Positions 1-6,838 are shown, numbered from the stretch's first letter. The stretch: 13,223 bases of DNA from Acidobacteriota bacterium (GCA_021798235.1 JAJZMO010000326.1:1-13223), one strand, 5' to 3'. The notes: generated by a model from the letters alone, not told the origin. Program-made: numbers and translations.

Positions 1-1
1 C

Positions 2-127
2 AGCACTTGGGTCACCGTCAACTCCGACGACCTGACCAGCATCGATGAAAGCCAGCCCGGCATCGTCGATGTCCATAGCGGCTCCGACCAAACCGGCAGC
101 GACGGCACGCCCTACTCGGAGTGGTAG
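2..127 (+). CDS. C-terminal end of an unrecognised protein (5' truncated by window edge)
   Basis: An open frame enters the window at base 2 and ends at TAG 125-127, giving 41 residues that end in ...GTPYSEW. Nearly every codon ends in C or G, as in the genes around it, so this is very likely the true 3' end of an upstream gene. The tail is rich in Ser, Asp, Gly and Thr, acidic and hydrophilic, with no membrane segment or Cys motif. I do not recognise the family, and 41 residues are too few to assign a function. The next gene starts about 20 bases downstream on the same strand, so the two could be co-transcribed. Confidence 0.6.
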   Translation, partial: STWVTVNSDDLTSIDESQPGIVDVHSGSDQTGSDGTPYSEW

Positions 128-146
128 CCGCACGCATAGGCGCTGC

Positions 147-989
147 ATGAATACTTGGCTGCCATCGGCACACTCTTCCACCTGCAATCCAACCGGCGCG
201 CCACGCCCGGCCGCCGTCTACGCCAACTATCGAGCACTGCATCGCCGGGCCGCAACACGCTCCGATGCCGCAGCGCAGTCCGAGCCGCGCAGTGCGCCGC
301 TGGCACTCTGTTGTGGCATGAATGCCCATGGAGCCGAGGCCGCCATCGCTTCCGTGCTCTTTGGGGCATCGTTTCTCGGTATTGAGGACGACGCCCATTT
401 GCAAAAATCTGCGCAAAAAAATCGCGCCTGCGATTTCCTCGTCAACTCCGTCGACGAAGCGCTGCGCATGCTGAAAATCGCAGTTCGAAAATCCCAGCCC
501 ATCGCGGTCGGCCTGCTCGCCAATCCTGCCGATGCGCTTGCACAATTGGCCGCACGCGGCGTACAACCGCAATTTCTTTTCGGTCCCGTCGATCCCGCTA
601 TTCCCACCAACGTGCAGCCTGCGCTTGCACTGTTTGAAAATCGCGGAGCGCAACGACTCGCGCCCGCAGAGTACCCCGCGCTTTCTGCTGAGGAAATACT
701 GCTGCACTCGGTCGCCGCCTCACGCAGCGATCTGGCTCGGATTGACGCGCAGGTGCTTTCCCTGCTGCCCCCGGAGCAGGCACTCCCACGCCATTGGCTG
801 CAACACGCGCCCGCATATTTTCTGCGACAGTCCGCACCCGAGCGCGTCTGTTCCCTGCCCCGAACTCAACTCGCAGCGCTTTGTGCCGCACTACAATCGC
901 CCACGCTGCGTGCGCTACTCCACGGCCCCGTCACGCTGACCTGGACGGATGCCGACGCGCAACCGCACACGCTGTCCATCACTCCGTAG
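147..989 (+). CDS. Urocanase-like protein, reduced to the NAD-binding core region, divergent
   Basis: The 280-residue product resembles the central Rossmann-type NAD-binding part of urocanate hydratase (HutU), which is about 550 residues in the normal enzyme. Residues 102-140 (SVDEALRMLK... then PIAVGLLANPADALAQLAARGVQP) match the urocanase pattern of a DEAL helix followed by SIGLxGNAAxVxPELxRRGxxPD. Residues 56-81 (CGMNAHGAEAAIASVLFGAS..GIEDD) fall where urocanase has GLGGMGGAQPLA...VEVD. The glycine-rich NAD loop is degenerate, and the TDQTSAHDP region that normally follows is replaced by GPVDPAIP. The N- and C-terminal urocanase domains are missing. The ATG at 147 is chosen because upstream in-frame sequence overlaps the preceding gene and looks non-coding; an in-frame ATG at 45 also exists. 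No clear ribosome site is seen. It may be a repurposed paralogue or a decayed gene with an intact frame; enzymatic urocanase activity is unlikely. The homology is judged by eye. Confidence 0.55.
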   Translation: MNTWLPSAHSSTCNPTGAPRPAAVYANYRALHRRAATRSDAAAQSEPRSAPLALCCGMNAHGAEAAIASVLFGASFLGIEDDAHLQKSAQKNRACDFLVNSVDEALRMLKIAVRKSQPIAVGLLANPADALAQLAARGVQPQFLFGPVDPAIPTNVQPALALFENRGAQRLAPAEYPALSAEEILLHSVAASRSDLARIDAQVLSLLPPEQALPRHWLQHAPAYFLRQSAPERVCSLPRTQLAALCAALQSPTLRALLHGPVTLTWTDADAQPHTLSITP

Positions 990-1062
990 CGTCGTCGTTG
1001 TCCCAATTTAGAAATCTCCACGAGTCCCCAGAGACACGTTCGTACCGTGATTGGTTCCGAAT

Positions 1063-1085
1063 CGGGCGCGCCCGTTGTTCTTTTT
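1063..1085 (+). terminator. Possible weak terminator after the urocanase-like gene
   Basis: A perfect 12-base GC palindrome, CGGGCGCGCCCG (1063-1074), is followed by a T-rich run (TTGTTCTTTTT). It lies about 75 bases after the stop of the urocanase-like gene and before the barrel-protein gene. The hairpin can form only a 4-bp stem with a CGCG loop, so it is short for an intrinsic terminator. Confidence 0.3.
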
Positions 1086-1155
1086 GCTTGCACAGCCCTG
1101 CCTTCTCTGTTTTGCAAAAACGCAGCGCCGATAAGCGCACTGTCTGGAGAATTTC

Positions 1156-2115
1156 ATGCTGCGCTCAATCAAAATCGATATGGTCTGCATCGCACTGCTG
1201 GCGCTCGTAGCCACCGCAAACCGCTGTGTTGCGCAATTGGATCCCGATCCTCCCGATGGCAAGCGCGTTGCGCCCGTCACCATTGCCAAGGCAGAATCCC
1301 CCACCCCCAATGATCCCTCCGTCTTCGCCTCCGCTGCGCATCCAGCCGCCGCAGAAGGCAGCCCTGCCGACCCACTGGAGGAAAACATTTCCGGGCTGCC
1401 CTATGACATCGGCGAAGAATGCGCCTTGCGCGCCAAACTTCCTCCGCCGCCCATGTCCGCCTTTTCCAGCTTTGCCATGGGCGTCTACGTCAGCACGCTC
1501 GGCCCCGGCGTGGAGGCGGCAGTTCCGCTCAGCACTCGATTCAATTTGCGGGCGGGCTTCAACCTATTCAGCTACAGCACCAACCTAACGCAAAATGGCA
1601 TCACCTATGGCGCGGACTTGACGATGCGTTCCGCACAACTGAGTTTGGACTGGTTCCCGCATGGAAGAAAATTCCATATCAGCCCCGGCCTTTTGTTTTA
1701 TAACGGCAATCACATTGCGGCCAACTTAACCATCCCGACCAACACAAGCTTCTCTCTCAACAACGTAACGTACTTCAGCGATCCTGCGAATCCCCTCACC
1801 GGCACTGCCAAAATCAGCTTTCCTGTTTCCGCGCCACAGCTCACCGTCGGCTACGGCAACCTGTTGCCACGCTGGAAGAAGATGCGTTTTAGTTTTCCAA
1901 TGGAGGTGGGCGCTGCGTACTTTGGCGATGGAACGGCGTTGCTGCAATTCTTCGGCTCGGCCTGCACCGCGCTTGGCGGAATCAATTGCATGCCCGTCAA
2001 CTCCTTTCCACGCTTCCAAGCCGACCTGGCGGCGGAACAAACCCTCGTCAATAATGATCTGCACTATGCGCGCTTCTTCCCCATTCTGCGCTTTGGCATG
2101 AGCTACAAGTTTTAA
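1156..2115 (+). CDS. Secreted outer-membrane beta-barrel-like protein
   Basis: The 319-residue protein begins with a signal peptide (residues 1-26; basic start, hydrophobic core LLALVATA, cleavage near CVAQ). A Pro/Ala-rich linker to about residue 95 carries the repeated PPP of the exported region. From about residue 105 to the end, alternating hydrophobic and polar residues rich in aromatics and Asn/Thr read as antiparallel beta strands (for example RAGFNLFSYS, KFHISPGLLFYNGN, FSFPMEVGAAYFGDG). The last residue is Phe in SYKF, the usual outer-membrane sorting signal. The start is supported by GGAGA at 1146-1150, five bases before the ATG. No specific porin or receptor family is recognised; it fits the small barrel proteins that are abundant in Acidobacteriota. 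Two Cys (in SACTALGGINC) could form a disulfide in a loop. Confidence 0.72.
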   Translation: MLRSIKIDMVCIALLALVATANRCVAQLDPDPPDGKRVAPVTIAKAESPTPNDPSVFASAAHPAAAEGSPADPLEENISGLPYDIGEECALRAKLPPPPMSAFSSFAMGVYVSTLGPGVEAAVPLSTRFNLRAGFNLFSYSTNLTQNGITYGADLTMRSAQLSLDWFPHGRKFHISPGLLFYNGNHIAANLTIPTNTSFSLNNVTYFSDPANPLTGTAKISFPVSAPQLTVGYGNLLPRWKKMRFSFPMEVGAAYFGDGTALLQFFGSACTALGGINCMPVNSFPRFQADLAAEQTLVNNDLHYARFFPILRFGMSYKF

Positions 2116-2330
2116 GATTGGGCTTGGACAACCGAGGGCGACAGCGCGACTGCGCCTGCCCACGGTCGTGCTCTCTATCAATGGGAGGGGGAGGGGGAAG
2201 GCCCGCAAGCCCCGAAACACTACGGTGCAATTTGCAGGCCCGATGCCGACGGAATCGCGCAACAGCGCGCTCCACTCGTCCACCGGGTTCATGGCTGGGC
2301 GTATTTGCCTTCCCTACACGCGCGGAGCTG

Positions 2331-2609
2331 CTATGCGGACTTGCTCCAGGACGCAAGGGGATGGGGGTGACTTTCTGGTGTGGCGGGCAGCGACTGCTTC
2401 CGCTTCTGCTTGGGCATCATCTGCACCTGATGCTTGGAATCCACTTTCAGCATCCAATGCTCCGCGCAATCCCCGCAAAGCCAGAAATGCTCCCGGCTCG
2501 GGGCTGCGGCGGGGGTGGCAGATTTGCCAGTTGCAAAGAGATATACAATACCATCCCGCAAATACCGCAAGGACTTGCGGCAGGATGGATTCGCACAGGC
2601 ATTGACCAT
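2331..2609 (-). CDS. Small CxxC / zinc-ribbon-like protein
   Basis: This 92-residue protein has Cys5 and Cys10 (CANPSC), then a LRYLRDGIVYLF strand, then FWLCGDC with Cys45 and Cys48. The two Cys pairs suggest a small metal-binding (zinc) fold; metal binding is inferred. The pattern C-NP-C, then L-x-G-x-(I/L)-Y, then FWLC-x2-C matches a small conserved protein type I recall from Acidobacteriota, with no known function. The tail (residues 61-92) is basic then Pro/Ser-rich. The start is set by a strong AGGAG (2617-2621) seven bases before the ATG at 2609. An in-frame ATG at 2624 lies just upstream of that site and is unlikely to be used. It stands alone between two stretches with no clear gene. 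Confidence 0.65.
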   Translation of the reverse strand: MVNACANPSCRKSLRYLRDGIVYLFATGKSATPAAAPSREHFWLCGDCAEHWMLKVDSKHQVQMMPKQKRKQSLPATPESHPHPLASWSKSA

Positions 2610-2950
2610 CGATTGACTCCTCATGCAAAGACCGGCGATCTGGCCGGTTGCAATTTTTCGTGCCTGGGGCTTCCCAGCACACACGGCGTCCTGCTTGTTG
2701 GATGCACACAACACGCAAAGGTGAGCACGCCTGCAAAAAACTGCACAAGCTGCCAACCCAAGCGGTACAGAAGACGACGCAGGCCCCAATCCCAAGCGAT
2801 CTGCGATGGTCTACACACACTTTCGGCAAAAGATGCCGTGGCTTTAGGCGGAAATTCGTAAAAAAATCGTGCAGGGTCAACAAGTTGAGGCGAGAGCAGG
2901 CTGTACGCAGAGGTGGTACAGCCTGTGGGGACGCAGGGATTCCGTCCTAT
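2610..2950. other. Intergenic region of about 340 bases with two hairpins, no gene supported
   Basis: This gap between the small CxxC gene and the DinB gene contains open frames on both strands, but none has a family match, a ribosome site or neighbour-like codon use. It holds a perfect 6-bp hairpin ACCGGC/GCCGGT (2631-2648) in the presumed leader of the CxxC gene. A perfect 10-bp hairpin (2897-2925) and a 7-base A run (2860-2866, T on the minus strand) lie downstream of the DinB gene. Confidence 0.5.
2858..2925 (-). terminator. Candidate terminator of the DinB-type gene
   Basis: CAGGCTGTAC (2897-2906) and GTACAGCCTG (2916-2925) form a perfect 10-bp stem with a 9-base loop, starting 25 bases after the DinB stop codon. 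On the minus strand it is followed by a smaller dyad TCAAC/GTTGA (2877-2888) and then seven T residues (2866-2860). The T run is about 30 bases from the main stem, so the smaller dyad plus T run may be the working terminator. Confidence 0.45.
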
Positions 2951-3526
2951 TTAGTGGCGGCTGGCCGGGGGAACGATGCCGTTCATGCGCAGATATTCCA
3001 CCAACTGGCCGTAATGATCATAGCCATGCGCGATGGCTGCGGCTGCGGTACCAACGCGCGTATGCAGCGATCGTCCGCTGCCCATGGCGACAAAGGCATT
3101 TTCGACGGTGATGGTGGCAATCACCCGGTGCCCGTAGGCGATGGAGTCTTGCAGCACTTGCAGCACTTGGGCCTTGGTCTTCAGGCTGGCCGCGTTGGGA
3201 ATCTGGGGCGGGGCCAGGGTGCTGATGCTGCCAAAATAATGGTCATTGGCCTGCGCAACGTGGACCACCTGCTGGGCAAAGGTGCGCACCCCTTGGAACT
3301 GCCCTTGGCTCGGGGCAAAGTCGAATTTATCCGCAGGCATCGCCTGCACGAGCGGAATCATCTCATTGGCGAAACGCGTAAGCATGCCATCCAGTACCAC
3401 CGCCGGGCCGACCGGAGTTGCGCTGCTGGAAGCGGGAGCTGCGGAAGCAGCCCAAAGCGGCAGGGCGGGCGCACTGCAAAGGATCGAGAGCATGAGTAAG
3501 GGAATCAGGCGGGAAAGCCGGGACAT
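2951..3526 (-). CDS. Exported DinB-superfamily protein
   Basis: The 191-residue product has a signal peptide (MSRLSRLIPLLMLSILCSAPALPLWA, cleavage near WA-AS) followed by a DinB/YfiT-type four-helix domain. The probable metal ligands are His89 (in VVHVAQAN) and His167 and His171 (in HGYDHYGQLVEYLR). The closing LVEYLRMNGIVPP is the typical DinB-family end. Members are often metal-dependent thiol transferases or damage-induced proteins of unknown role; here the signal peptide puts it in the periplasm or cell surface, as is common in Acidobacteriota. The start at 3526 is preferred because GGAGA lies eight bases upstream. An in-frame ATG at 3541 has no ribosome site and would place the GGAGA inside the coding region. 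It is divergent from dedA and shares the upstream region that holds a palindrome. Confidence 0.8.
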   Translation of the reverse strand: MSRLSRLIPLLMLSILCSAPALPLWAASAAPASSSATPVGPAVVLDGMLTRFANEMIPLVQAMPADKFDFAPSQGQFQGVRTFAQQVVHVAQANDHYFGSISTLAPPQIPNAASLKTKAQVLQVLQDSIAYGHRVIATITVENAFVAMGSGRSLHTRVGTAAAAIAHGYDHYGQLVEYLRMNGIVPPASRH

Positions 3527-3597
3527 AGAAGATTTCTCCATAAATCAGGATGGAAGATGCTGGAGCGATGGAAGCGCACACGCTTTCCAGCCACAGG

Positions 3598-3622
3598 TTC
3601 GGAGCAGCATTGCTGCTTCGAA
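3598..3622. promoter_or_regulatory. 25-bp imperfect palindrome between divergent genes, candidate operator
   Basis: TTCGGAGCAGCA (3598-3609), a central T, and TGCTGCTTCGAA (3611-3622) form a dyad with one mismatch in 12 positions. It sits between the DinB gene (start 3526) and dedA (start 3716). A second, bulged dyad GGAAGCG/CGCTTTCC (3570-3588) lies between it and the DinB start and may fold in the mRNA leader. The binding protein is unknown. Confidence 0.45.
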
Positions 3623-3700
3623 CAGAAGTCTAGCAGAAAGACCCAGCAGGGAAACCACCTTGCAATGGAGGGGCTTCGCCATTCTCTTGGCTGCGACCGC

Positions 3701-3706
3701 TATACT
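3701..3706 (+). promoter_or_regulatory. Candidate -10 box of dedA
   Basis: TATACT (5 of 6 matches to TATAAT) lies only nine bases before the dedA ATG at 3716. Transcription would start around 3712-3714, giving a leaderless or nearly leaderless mRNA. No good -35 box is seen at 16-18 bases. Confidence 0.35.
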
Positions 3707-3715
3707 GGGCAGGAG

Positions 3716-4369
3716 ATGACAGAAAAAATTTTAGGAATTCTGGTGCCTTGGATTACTGCGGTGATCTCCCATGGCGGCTATGTTGGGGTGGCACTGTTGA
3801 TGGCCATTGAATCGGCCTGTGTGCTGCTGCCTTCCGAGGTCATTCTTCCTTTTGCAGGATATTTGGTCCACACGGGGCGCTTCCAATTGTTCTGGGTGGC
3901 AACGGCAGGGGCGGTGGGTTGCAACCTGGGTTCGGCGGTTGCCTACGGCGTGGGAGCCTGGGGAGGACGCCCGGCGCTGGAACGCTATGGGCGTTACATC
4001 CTGCTGAACGAGCACGATCTGGAACGGGCTACGCAATTCTTCTTGCGGTTTGGGGCCATCACCGTTTTTTTGGGGCGGCTTTTGCCTGTGATTCGCACCT
4101 TCATTGCCTTGCCTGCTGGCATCGCGCGCATGCCCCAGGGACGATTCCACCTGTACACCTTTCTTGGTTCTTGGCCCTGGTGCTTCGCGCTGGCCTATCT
4201 GGGGATGCGCTTGGGACAGGCATGGGACACGGATCCACGGCTGAAGCACGCGCTGCATCGGTTGGATGCCGTGATTTTTATCGCGTGTTTGGCCGCTGCG
4301 GCGTGGTTTGTGCGTACCCACTGGAATAACCGGATTCGGCGCGCAGCCGCTGCAGCCCAGACGCGGTAG
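3716..4369 (+). CDS. DedA-family membrane protein (SNARE-associated/VTT domain)
   Basis: The 217-residue inner-membrane protein has the DedA/VTT signature. The first half has [20 protein letters not shown] (Glu32, Glu41) on the re-entrant hairpin. The second half has [18 protein letters not shown] (Arg121, Arg127), then a helix with GSWPW. Further membrane segments lie near residues 55-80 and 185-200, and the C-terminus is basic and cytoplasmic. DedA proteins act in lipid transport or flipping and membrane homeostasis; recent work links some to undecaprenyl phosphate recycling, but which role applies here cannot be read from sequence. The start at 3716 fits the family N-terminus. The only Shine-Dalgarno-like bases (GGAG, 3712-3715) touch the ATG, too close for normal use, in line with a leaderless start. 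Upstream in-frame codons look non-coding. Confidence 0.85.
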   Translation: MTEKILGILVPWITAVISHGGYVGVALLMAIESACVLLPSEVILPFAGYLVHTGRFQLFWVATAGAVGCNLGSAVAYGVGAWGGRPALERYGRYILLNEHDLERATQFFLRFGAITVFLGRLLPVIRTFIALPAGIARMPQGRFHLYTFLGSWPWCFALAYLGMRLGQAWDTDPRLKHALHRLDAVIFIACLAAAAWFVRTHWNNRIRRAAAAAQTR

Positions 4370-4381
4370 GCAGGGCAAACA

Positions 4382-4405
4382 GGGCCGCGCAGGCCCCGCC
4401 ACTTT
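4382..4405 (+). terminator. Possible terminator after dedA
   Basis: GGGCC (4382-4386) and GGCCC (4392-4396) form a 5-bp GC stem with loop GCGCA, followed after six bases by TTTT. It lies 12 bases after the dedA stop and before the candidate dcd promoter. It is weak, with a short stem and short T run. Confidence 0.3.
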
Positions 4406-4412
4406 TCCTGTA

Positions 4413-4441
4413 TTGTCAAGCCCTGCCCGCTCCCGTACACT
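4413..4441 (+). promoter_or_regulatory. Candidate sigma-70-type promoter of dcd
   Basis: TTGTCA (4413-4418; 5 of 6 to TTGACA) is followed after exactly 17 bases by TACACT (4436-4441; 4 of 6 to TATAAT). The start of transcription would be near 4448, giving a leader of about 85 bases. The -10 box overlaps a small dyad CCCGT/ACGGG (4432-4447). Confidence 0.5.
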
Positions 4442-4532
4442 CACGGGTAGGAATATCCCATGTTTTTTGCCTCCGCAGGCCGCCCTGGATGGGTGCGCCA
4501 GCGGGGCGGATCGCGGAGCATCTGAGAGCATC

Positions 4533-5087
4533 ATGTCCATCAAAAGTGATCGCTGGATACGGGAGCAAGCGCTCCATCACGCCATGATTCAGCCCTTTAG
4601 CGAAAAGCAGGTTCGTGAGGGCGTTATTTCCTACGGGGTTTCCTCGTACGGATACGACCTGCGCGTTTCCGACGAATTTAAAATCTTCACCAATGTAAAT
4701 ACCACCGTCATTGACCCCAAGAATTTTGACGAGCGCTCCTTTGTCACGGTGCAAGCGGAGTCCGTCATCATTCCGCCCAACTCGTTTGCCTTGGCTCGCT
4801 CTGTGGAATACTTCAAGATTCCCCGAGATGTGCTCACGATTTGCGTTGGCAAGTCCACGTATGCCCGCTGCGGCATCATCGTCAACGTCACGCCGTTTGA
4901 GCCGGAGTGGGAGGGCTTTGTGACGCTGGAGATCTCCAACACCACGCCGTTGCCAGCCAAAATCTACGCCAACGAAGGCCTCTGCCAGATTCTCTTTTTC
5001 CAGTCGGACGAAAACTGCGAAGTCAGCTACGCAGATCGCAAGGGAAAGTACCAGAAGCAACAAGGCATCGTGCTGCCCAAGCTATAG
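4533..5087 (+). CDS. dcd: dCTP deaminase
   Basis: Dcd deaminates dCTP to dUTP, feeding dTMP synthesis through dUTPase and thymidylate synthase; it acts as a cytosolic trimer. The 184-residue length is normal. The signature GKSTYAR (residues 106-112) supplies the Ser108 and Arg112 positions. The segment [22 protein letters not shown] carries the catalytic Glu133, and the C-terminal [10 protein letters not shown] (171-180) closes over the nucleotide. The sequence belongs to the Dcd subtype with EPEWEG in place of the usual long loop. The ATG at 4533 begins [10 protein letters not shown], the typical N-terminus of this subtype; GAGAG just upstream is a modest ribosome site. Longer in-frame starts upstream would add non-family sequence that overlaps dedA. 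A LuxR-type regulator follows 19 bases later, so the two are probably co-transcribed. Whether the enzyme also cleaves dUTP cannot be decided from sequence. Confidence 0.93.
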   Translation: MSIKSDRWIREQALHHAMIQPFSEKQVREGVISYGVSSYGYDLRVSDEFKIFTNVNTTVIDPKNFDERSFVTVQAESVIIPPNSFALARSVEYFKIPRDVLTICVGKSTYARCGIIVNVTPFEPEWEGFVTLEISNTTPLPAKIYANEGLCQILFFQSDENCEVSYADRKGKYQKQQGIVLPKL

Positions 5088-5106
5088 CTGCACGGCAGGT
5101 ATTGAT

Positions 5107-5862
5107 ATGGGATCGAAGCCGGAACGCAAAGCTCGCTCATCCCCTACTCCCAAACGGAGCACACCGGCAGCTCCCCGCACGGCAGGCAGCAGGCTCAGCG
5201 CATCTGCAGCCAAGTCTTCAGCGCCCGGGCTCATCTCTGTGGGCGTAATCGGCGTTGCCCCCATGATCGCCACAGGCCTAGAAGCGCTGTTTGCAGACAG
5301 CGCTCAAGTGCGCATTGTGCAGGCAGGTTTATTGGAACTTTTGCGCATGCCGGATCTGGAAGTGATTCTCCTGGGCACCTCGTCCGCTGCTGCACTGCAA
5401 GAATTCATGGCTACCGTGCGCGTCTATCGCCCAGAGATCCGCCCCATCGTCCTGTCCCAATCCAAATCCGAAGAGGAAATTCTGCAAGCGCTTGCCGCGG
5501 GCGCCAAAGGGCATCTGCATGAGTCCGCGTCCATGGCAGAAATTGTGCAGGCCGTGCAGATTGTTGCTTCCGGATCCATTTGGGCCCCACGTCGCGTATT
5601 GGCCCTGCTCATCGAGCGGCTCACCCTGTCCGCCCCCACCTCCAGCAGCGGGCAGCGCGCCCACCTGACCCAGCGCGAGCGTCAAGTGATGGAGTTGCTG
5701 CTGGGCGGCCATCCCAATAAAGAGATTGCCCGCAAACTTAAAATTGACGAGCAGACGGTCAAGGCGTATGTCAGTCGTCTCCTGCGGAAGATCGGCGTGC
5801 AGAACCGTACCGCGCTCACCATGTACGCCATGGAAAATGCCTGGCTGGGATGGCAGCAGTGA
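5107..5862 (+). CDS. LuxR/NarL-type regulator with a degenerate receiver domain
   Basis: The 251-residue protein has a basic, Ser/Pro/Ala-rich N-terminal extension (1-40), a receiver-like domain (about 42-163) and a LuxR-type helix-turn-helix (186-243: LTQRERQVMELLLGG, NKEIARKLKIDEQTVKAYVS, LLRKIGVQNR). The receiver keeps the fold pattern and the conserved Lys134 (GAKGHL). The acidic pair that normally binds Mg is replaced (VGVIGVAP around 45-52), and the phospho-accepting Asp is Gly90 (VILLGTS where LLD is expected). Phosphorylation is therefore not possible at that site, and the protein probably responds to a ligand, a partner or its own level. The ATG at 5107 has AGGT six bases upstream. 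It follows dcd by 19 bases. Its targets are unknown; autoregulation or control of the dcd transcript is only a guess. A 12-base palindrome, TTGTTGCAACAA, directly follows its stop codon (5863-5874). Confidence 0.85.
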   Translation: MGSKPERKARSSPTPKRSTPAAPRTAGSRLSASAAKSSAPGLISVGVIGVAPMIATGLEALFADSAQVRIVQAGLLELLRMPDLEVILLGTSSAAALQEFMATVRVYRPEIRPIVLSQSKSEEEILQALAAGAKGHLHESASMAEIVQAVQIVASGSIWAPRRVLALLIERLTLSAPTSSSGQRAHLTQRERQVMELLLGGHPNKEIARKLKIDEQTVKAYVSRLLRKIGVQNRTALTMYAMENAWLGWQQ

Positions 5863-6091
5863 TTGTTGCAACAAACAACCCCTTCGGGCCATTACTAAAG
5901 TTGTAACCACCTCCGTACCGTTGTCGAAATCCTCCAAGTGGTTTGTAATCAATCTACCGATCATGGATTTGGGAGATCCGGGTTGCGTGAGCGCCGAGTC
6001 GCCACGCAGCCCACTTTTTTTACCTGCCTTCCCTCCTTCCATCATTTTTGCCTTTTCTGCGCCATAGACAGCAGCCGCGATCGGAACCGCG

Positions 6092-6097
6092 TATAAA
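6092..6097 (+). promoter_or_regulatory. Possible -10 box of the SYLF gene
   Basis: TATAAA (5 of 6 to TATAAT) lies 48 bases before the SYLF start codon. A TAGACA (6065-6070) resembles a -35 box, but the 21-base spacing is too long for a normal sigma-70 promoter, so the pairing is doubtful. The rest of the 5863-6145 gap holds no supported gene. Confidence 0.25.
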
Positions 6098-6145
6098 AGA
6101 AGTGCATCCGCCCATCCTGGCTGGGTGCTCTGGAGGGAAAATCGA

Positions 6146-6838
6146 ATGAAACGATCCTTGGCTCTATTCTCCGCTTGTGCTTTACTTGCCACCACTGCCC
6201 ACGCGGGTTCCCGCAAAGGCAAAATCGCAGACCGGCTCGCTTCTGCCTCGGAGGCCATCCAGCAGATCATGGCCACGCCGGATAAATCCATTCCCAATGA
6301 CATTCTGTCCAGTGCCACCTGTGTGGCGGTGGTGCCCGCATATAAGAAAGCAGCCTTTATCTTTGGCGGCCAATACGGCCAAGGAGTTGTGACCTGCCGT
6401 ACCGCCAATGGCTGGAGCGCACCGGCCTTCATTCAACTGGCTGGCGGTAGCTGGGGTCTCCAGATCGGCGGCCAGTCCACGGACCTGGTGTTGATCGCCG
6501 TCAACAAACAGGGATTTGAAGATCTACTGCACAGCAAATTCAAAATCGGCGCCGATGCTTCTGCTGCCGCCGGTCCCGTAGGACGCAAGGCCGAGGCCGC
6601 AACCAATCTGACCATGCACTCCGAGCTGCTTACCTACTCGCGCAGTCGTGGACTCTTTGCAGGAATTGATCTGTCCGGCACCACGGTTTCGCAGAACACG
6701 GATGATACACGCACCTACTACGGGACCAATATCCCCTTCCGGGTCATCTTGGATGGGCATGCAGCCGCACCCGCCAGCGCGCAGCCTTTTGTGCGTACAG
6801 TGGCCAAGTATTTCATTCAAGCCAAGGACCACAAATAA
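6146..6838 (+). CDS. Secreted SYLF/Ysc84-domain lipid-binding protein
   Basis: The 230-residue product has a signal peptide (MKRSLALFSACALLATTAHA, cleavage after AHA) followed by a full SYLF (Ysc84) domain. Family hallmarks are the helical start with ASEAIQQIMATPDKSIP, then CVAVVPAYKKAAFIFGGQYGQGVV, WSAPAFIQLAGGSWGLQIGGQSTDLVLI and the later SRSRGLFAGIDLSGTTV. SYLF proteins bind phosphoinositide or other lipids in eukaryotes; bacterial secreted versions are common in Acidobacteriota and Proteobacteria, with an undefined envelope role. The start at 6146 is supported by GGAGG (6132-6136) nine bases upstream; an in-frame ATG at 6125 would break the signal peptide. It is probably transcribed on its own, because 283 bases separate it from the regulator upstream. 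It converges on ftsK across a strong hairpin. Confidence 0.88.
   Translation: MKRSLALFSACALLATTAHAGSRKGKIADRLASASEAIQQIMATPDKSIPNDILSSATCVAVVPAYKKAAFIFGGQYGQGVVTCRTANGWSAPAFIQLAGGSWGLQIGGQSTDLVLIAVNKQGFEDLLHSKFKIGADASAAAGPVGRKAEAATNLTMHSELLTYSRSRGLFAGIDLSGTTVSQNTDDTRTYYGTNIPFRVILDGHAAAPASAQPFVRTVAKYFIQAKDHK

Noticed and set aside
18..707. Long minus-strand reading frame opposite the urocanase-like gene
   Set aside because: It has low-complexity, Arg- and Cys-rich translation without family pattern, and the plus strand has the urocanase-like match; it is a shadow of GC-rich coding.
2182..2201. G-rich run resembling a G-quadruplex
   Set aside because: Only three runs of three or more G are present close together; a fourth is only GG, so a stable quadruplex is doubtful.
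2118..2861. Plus-strand reading frame of 247 residues after the barrel protein
   Set aside because: No ribosome site and Gly/Arg/Cys-rich random-looking translation. It lies opposite the CxxC gene, which has a clear start and motif.
2648..3499. Plus-strand reading frame of 283 residues
   Set aside because: It runs antisense through the DinB gene, whose signal peptide and His motif are clear.
4308..4532. Upstream extension of dcd to the in-frame ATG at 4308
   Set aside because: It would overlap the dedA 3' end and add 75 residues unlike any Dcd; the family N-terminus begins at 4533.
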